From NCBI GenBank assembly GCA_024401945.1, contig JAKSKC010000009.1:1-25578 (forward strand): a stretch of DNA of 25,578 nt, given 5' to 3'. This stretch comes from Bacteroidales bacterium (lineage in GTDB: Bacteria > Bacteroidota > Bacteroidia > Bacteroidales > UBA932). A model generated the notes under the pieces. That model did no database searches. It saw only the letters and a list, made by a program, of their open reading frames with translations, and had not been told where the DNA came from. A program made the position numbers and the translations under genes. Shown piece by piece: positions 22,695 through 25,578 of the stretch; the first letter of the stretch is position 1, and each line of letters begins with the position of its first letter.

Positions 22695-24347
22695 ATGCTC
22701 AGGTCCCTGCACATAGGGCACTACGTTTTGATAGACTCTCTGGACATTGATTTTCCGGAGGGTCTTCTTATCATTACGGGGCAGACCGGTGCGGGAAAAT
22801 CAATAATCCTGGGGGCCCTTTCCCTTGTGACGGGTGCGAAGGCCGACCCTTCGGTGATCTCCCCGGGTGCGGACAACTGCGTGGTCGAGGCGGAATTCGA
22901 CGTGCCGGCCGAGGTGCGCGGACTTATGGACGATGAGGATATCGAGTGGGACGGAAACATCCTGACGCTGCGCAGGGTCATCTATTCCTCAGGCCGTTCG
23001 CGCTGTTTCATCAACGATTCGCCGGTCACCGCCCAAATATTGTCTGAAACAGGCTCGAGGCTCCTGGACATCCATTCCCAGAATCAGAGCCTTATCCTGA
23101 AGGACCGGCGCTGGCAGATGTCTGTGCTGGACCATTATGCCGGTAACGGCAATCTGCTTGCGGGATGCGCATCCGTGTGGAAACGTCTTCAGGAGTGCCG
23201 GTCCGCAATAGCATCAAAACAGGCTGAACTCGAGAGGCTTTCGTCCGAGTATGAATATAATTCCGGAAGATATGCAAGGCTCGAGTCCGCCGGTCTGAGG
23301 GACGGTGAGCTCGAGGAACTGGAAGAGGAGCACCGCAGCCTTTCCCACGCGGAAGAGATCAAAACGGCCTTCTCGTCAGTCCTGACCCTTGTCAATTCCG
23401 ATGAGAACGACCTGTGCGGCCACCTGCAGCAGGCCTCGAGGCAGCTGGACAGGAGATCGTCCTACATCCCTTCCCTTGCTTCCCTTTCCGGCCGTATGGA
23501 TTCGGCGAGGATAGAACTTGAGGATATCGTCGACGATATCCGCAGGGCTGACGACAGGATCACCCTGAGCGAGGACCGTCTGAATGAGGTGGAGCAGAGG
23601 CTTTCCACCCTGTATTCACTTTTGAAGAATTATCATTGCGATGACATCGCCTCGCTGATAGCCTGCCGTGATGAACTGGCTGCAGCCGTCGGGAGCACTT
23701 CATCCCTGAAGGAGGAGATAGAGTCGCTCCGTACCGCTGAAAAGGAACTTGCCGCTGCGCATTCATCCGTCTGTGAGCAGCTCCGCTCTGCGAGGACAGC
23801 TGCCGCCGCAAAGCTGGCCGGAGACATCCAGAAGGATCTCCGCTTCCTTGAACTTGACAGGGCCGTGTTCGATGTGGGATTGTCCGTGGCGTCTCCTTCG
23901 GCAACGGGGGCCGACGAGGTCACTTTCCTGTTCTCGTCAAACGGTACGAAGGCGGAAGACGTGGCGAAGTGCGCTTCGGGCGGAGAGGTTTCGAGGATAA
24001 TGCTCTGCTTGAAGGCTGTTCTGGCGAGATTCGCCAAGATGCCTACGATGATATTCGACGAAATAGATACCGGTGTCTCCGGCAGCGCCGCTGACAGGAT
24101 GGGAACTATGATTTGCAGGATGGGGGAGAGCATGCAGCTCCTGGCCATCACCCATCTGCCTCAGGTTGCCGCCAAGGGCCGTGCCCATTACGTGGTGAGC
24201 AAGTCGGAGGACGGCTCCGGCACCCTCAAGTCAACGATATGCCCGGTAAGCGGCGAGGAGAGGGTAAAAGAAATCGCCCGGCTTCTCAGCGGGGCGAATA
24301 TCTCTGAAGCAGCCCTTGCCAACGCAAGGGAACTTATGTCCGAATAG
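22695..24347 (+). CDS. recN: RecN, SMC-like DNA repair ATPase
   Basis: 550 residues. The N-terminal ATPase half has Walker A GQTGAGKS (29-36) and the DIHSQNQSL segment. A central coiled-coil region (about 165-370, rich in Glu, Arg and Leu) is followed by the C-terminal ATPase half. That half has the ABC signature CASGGEVSRIML (about 425-436) and Walker B MIFDEIDTGVSG (about 452-463). RecN acts early in double-strand break repair and holds chromosome segments together. The size is normal. It is the last gene of the trxB-bamD-rpoZ-recN unit and converges on the next gene with 3 bases between stops. In the Bacteroidales operons I remember, coaBC and DUF4835-type genes usually lie between rpoZ and recN; they are absent here. 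Confidence 0.96.
   Translation: MLRSLHIGHYVLIDSLDIDFPEGLLIITGQTGAGKSIILGALSLVTGAKADPSVISPGADNCVVEAEFDVPAEVRGLMDDEDIEWDGNILTLRRVIYSSGRSRCFINDSPVTAQILSETGSRLLDIHSQNQSLILKDRRWQMSVLDHYAGNGNLLAGCASVWKRLQECRSAIASKQAELERLSSEYEYNSGRYARLESAGLRDGELEELEEEHRSLSHAEEIKTAFSSVLTLVNSDENDLCGHLQQASRQLDRRSSYIPSLASLSGRMDSARIELEDIVDDIRRADDRITLSEDRLNEVEQRLSTLYSLLKNYHCDDIASLIACRDELAAAVGSTSSLKEEIESLRTAEKELAAAHSSVCEQLRSARTAAAAKLAGDIQKDLRFLELDRAVFDVGLSVASPSATGADEVTFLFSSNGTKAEDVAKCASGGEVSRIMLCLKAVLARFAKMPTMIFDEIDTGVSGSAADRMGTMICRMGESMQLLAITHLPQVAAKGRAHYVVSKSEDGSGTLKSTICPVSGEERVKEIARLLSGANISEAALANARELMSE
24313..24330. other. Strong stem-loop at the recN 3' end
   Basis: CCCTTGC (24313-24319) and GCAAGGG (24324-24330) form a perfect seven-pair stem with a CAAC loop. 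It is embedded in recN codons 17 bases before the stop. No T-tract follows on either strand. It may slow or stabilise the ends of the two convergent transcripts, since no terminator fits in the 3-base gap. Confidence 0.4.
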
Positions 24348-24350
24348 ATT

Positions 24351-25578
24351 TTATCTGACTCTTCCGGAAGTACCGTCAGGGTTGTATTCAATCCTTCTTA
24401 TTCCGCAGTTCTCATATCCGATTCCGGAAACATCGAACGCGAAATCCGTCTGCAGTCCTTCCATCGCGAACTCGGTTATGTAGCGCTGCCAGTCTTTCCC
24501 GTAGGCCTTGTACGCGCTTATGAAATAGTTGGTCAGGTCGTATCCCTGATATGCGAACGAATTCGGTCTTGAACCGAATTTTTCGGTATATTCCCGTTCG
24601 AATGTCCTGACCGCAGGATCGGAATCATCCACGAAATAGGCTGCAGTAATCTTCAGTTTCGCTTTACCGCGGTCAGTCGCAGGCATCGAGTAGGTCCTGG
24701 CCTTGGTGGTGCAGAAGGTGCTTACCTCCTTCCCTTTCTCAGCAAGCGAGCCTATCACGCTTATTATCCTGCGCGAGAACTCAGCTTCCTCGGAAGCAAT
24801 GATGAACCTTGTTCCCATTCCTTCTGCGGCGGCGTTGCCTATGATTTCCTGCAGGTTCTCGTAGCTGGCGCAGCTTATTTCCTCATATTTAGTTTCGGAG
24901 CATCCGAGCTGGTAAAGGACTTCCTCCCGGCAGGCCTCGTCCTTCTCGCTGTTGCTCACCACCACGAGATTCTCCTTTTCCGGATTGTATTCCCCGGCCC
25001 AGCGGACAAGTTCCCTGACCTGTTCCTTCCACGGTGTAGGGGCCTGGATGACAGGGCTTGCGGATGTAAGCGTGGAGCCCGACGGCTCAAGCGGTGAGAT
25101 GACGAACTTGCCGTACCTGTCAGCCAGTTTCCTGATATCGTCGGCGGCGAAAGGCCCCATCACGATGTCTGAGGACAGGATTGTCTGCTTGCTTACGGAG
25201 TTGACCCCGTTGGCGGAATCGAACACCTTGAGGCTCACGCTGTCCGCGTCGTTCCCCGCGTTCATCACGGCCATAAGCACGCCGCTGTAGAAGTCGAACG
25301 CCCTGTAGTTGGGTTCCCCGGCCGCGTTGAACGGCAGAAGCAGGCACAGGTTGATCTTCGGGGTGACGACTGCCGTGTCGGCTGCCGGTGCCGGTCCGGC
25401 CTCATCGGCTTCGACGGCTGCAACAAGCCCGGCGGCCGCTGGAACTGCAGGAGCTGCGGGTGCCACCGGAGCTGCAGGAGTCACGGCAGGCCCGGCCCCG
25501 GTCTTCTTCGAGGTGCTGTCGGCCTTTGCCTCGCTCGCGGCCCTGGCTTCGTTCAGTATGCTCTGCCACCAGCCGCCT
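24351..25578 (-). CDS. Periplasmic-binding-fold protein (C-terminal part)
   Basis: The frame is open to the right edge, so the N terminus and any signal peptide are missing; 409 codons are visible. After an incomplete start reading GGWWQSILNEARAA comes a Lys/Ala/Pro/Val-rich linker (about 100 residues) and then a type 1 periplasmic-binding fold. The fold begins INLCLLLPFNAAGEPNYRAF and includes DFYSGVLMAV, SDIVMGPFAADD, NLVVVSNSEKDEA and SFAYQGYDLTNYFISAYKAYG. This fold is shared by branched-chain amino-acid binding proteins and by LpoA-like activators. From memory, Bacteroidales proteins of this kind often have N-terminal LysM domains, but none can be seen in this fragment. No ABC transporter genes are adjacent, so transport is not shown. 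A cell-wall-associated sensor or activator is an alternative. Confidence 0.78.
   Translation of the reverse strand, partial: GGWWQSILNEARAASEAKADSTSKKTGAGPAVTPAAPVAPAAPAVPAAAGLVAAVEADEAGPAPAADTAVVTPKINLCLLLPFNAAGEPNYRAFDFYSGVLMAVMNAGNDADSVSLKVFDSANGVNSVSKQTILSSDIVMGPFAADDIRKLADRYGKFVISPLEPSGSTLTSASPVIQAPTPWKEQVRELVRWAGEYNPEKENLVVVSNSEKDEACREEVLYQLGCSETKYEEISCASYENLQEIIGNAAAEGMGTRFIIASEEAEFSRRIISVIGSLAEKGKEVSTFCTTKARTYSMPATDRGKAKLKITAAYFVDDSDPAVRTFEREYTEKFGSRPNSFAYQGYDLTNYFISAYKAYGKDWQRYITEFAMEGLQTDFAFDVSGIGYENCGIRRIEYNPDGTSGRVR

Overview
The window looks like chromosomal DNA from a member of the Bacteroidales (Bacteroidota). Several things support this. Every clear promoter has the Bacteroidota -7 element TAnnTTTG rather than a sigma70 -10. 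Shine-Dalgarno sequences are mostly absent. The dcw cluster has a short Bacteroidota-type FtsL. The omega/Rpb6-like RNA polymerase subunit is the Bacteroidota form. I cannot name a genus from this sequence alone. Nothing looks like a phage, an insertion sequence or a CRISPR array, and no gene appears broken.

Region 1 (1-9311, minus strand) is the front of the division and cell-wall cluster, read right to left: mraZ, rsmH, ftsL, ftsI, murE, mraY, murD, ftsW and murG (cut by the window edge). The genes abut or overlap by a few bases (ATGA, TAAATG and TAGATG junctions), so they probably form one translationally coupled operon. It is driven from a promoter at about 9350 that lies under a 10-bp-periodic array of putative MraZ boxes. 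Together these genes take UDP-MurNAc from amino-acid addition through lipid I and lipid II to septal glycan polymerisation and cross-linking.

Region 2 (9421-14256, plus strand) holds two large envelope genes, each followed by a strong terminator. The first encodes a 1129-residue lipoprotein whose mature part begins with about 224 residues of unbroken heptad periodicity. The second encodes an OmpA-type porin with an (AAAEK)n helical spacer between barrel and peptidoglycan-binding domain. Both use a narrow codon set typical of very highly expressed genes. I consider them the best candidates in the window for an undescribed envelope structure.

Region 3 (14283-18120) holds tRNA-His (minus), a divergent OadA/PycB-type carboxyltransferase (plus) whose C-terminal biotinyl-like domain has lost the biotin-accepting lysine, and a SPOR-domain protein plus rpoN operon (minus).

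Region 4 (18109-24347) has miaB and radC (plus), a Fur-family regulator without the usual CxxC zinc site (minus), and the operon trxB-bamD-rpoZ-recN (plus). The last gene (24351 to the window end, minus) encodes the C-terminal part of a periplasmic-binding-fold protein and is incomplete.

Three divergent gene pairs (tRNA-His/oadA-like, SPOR/miaB, fur/trxB) share one promoter layout: two inverted -7 boxes 11-12 bp apart. At miaB and fur the start codon sits so close to the box that the mRNA is probably leaderless. Three convergent pairs have essentially no space between them.
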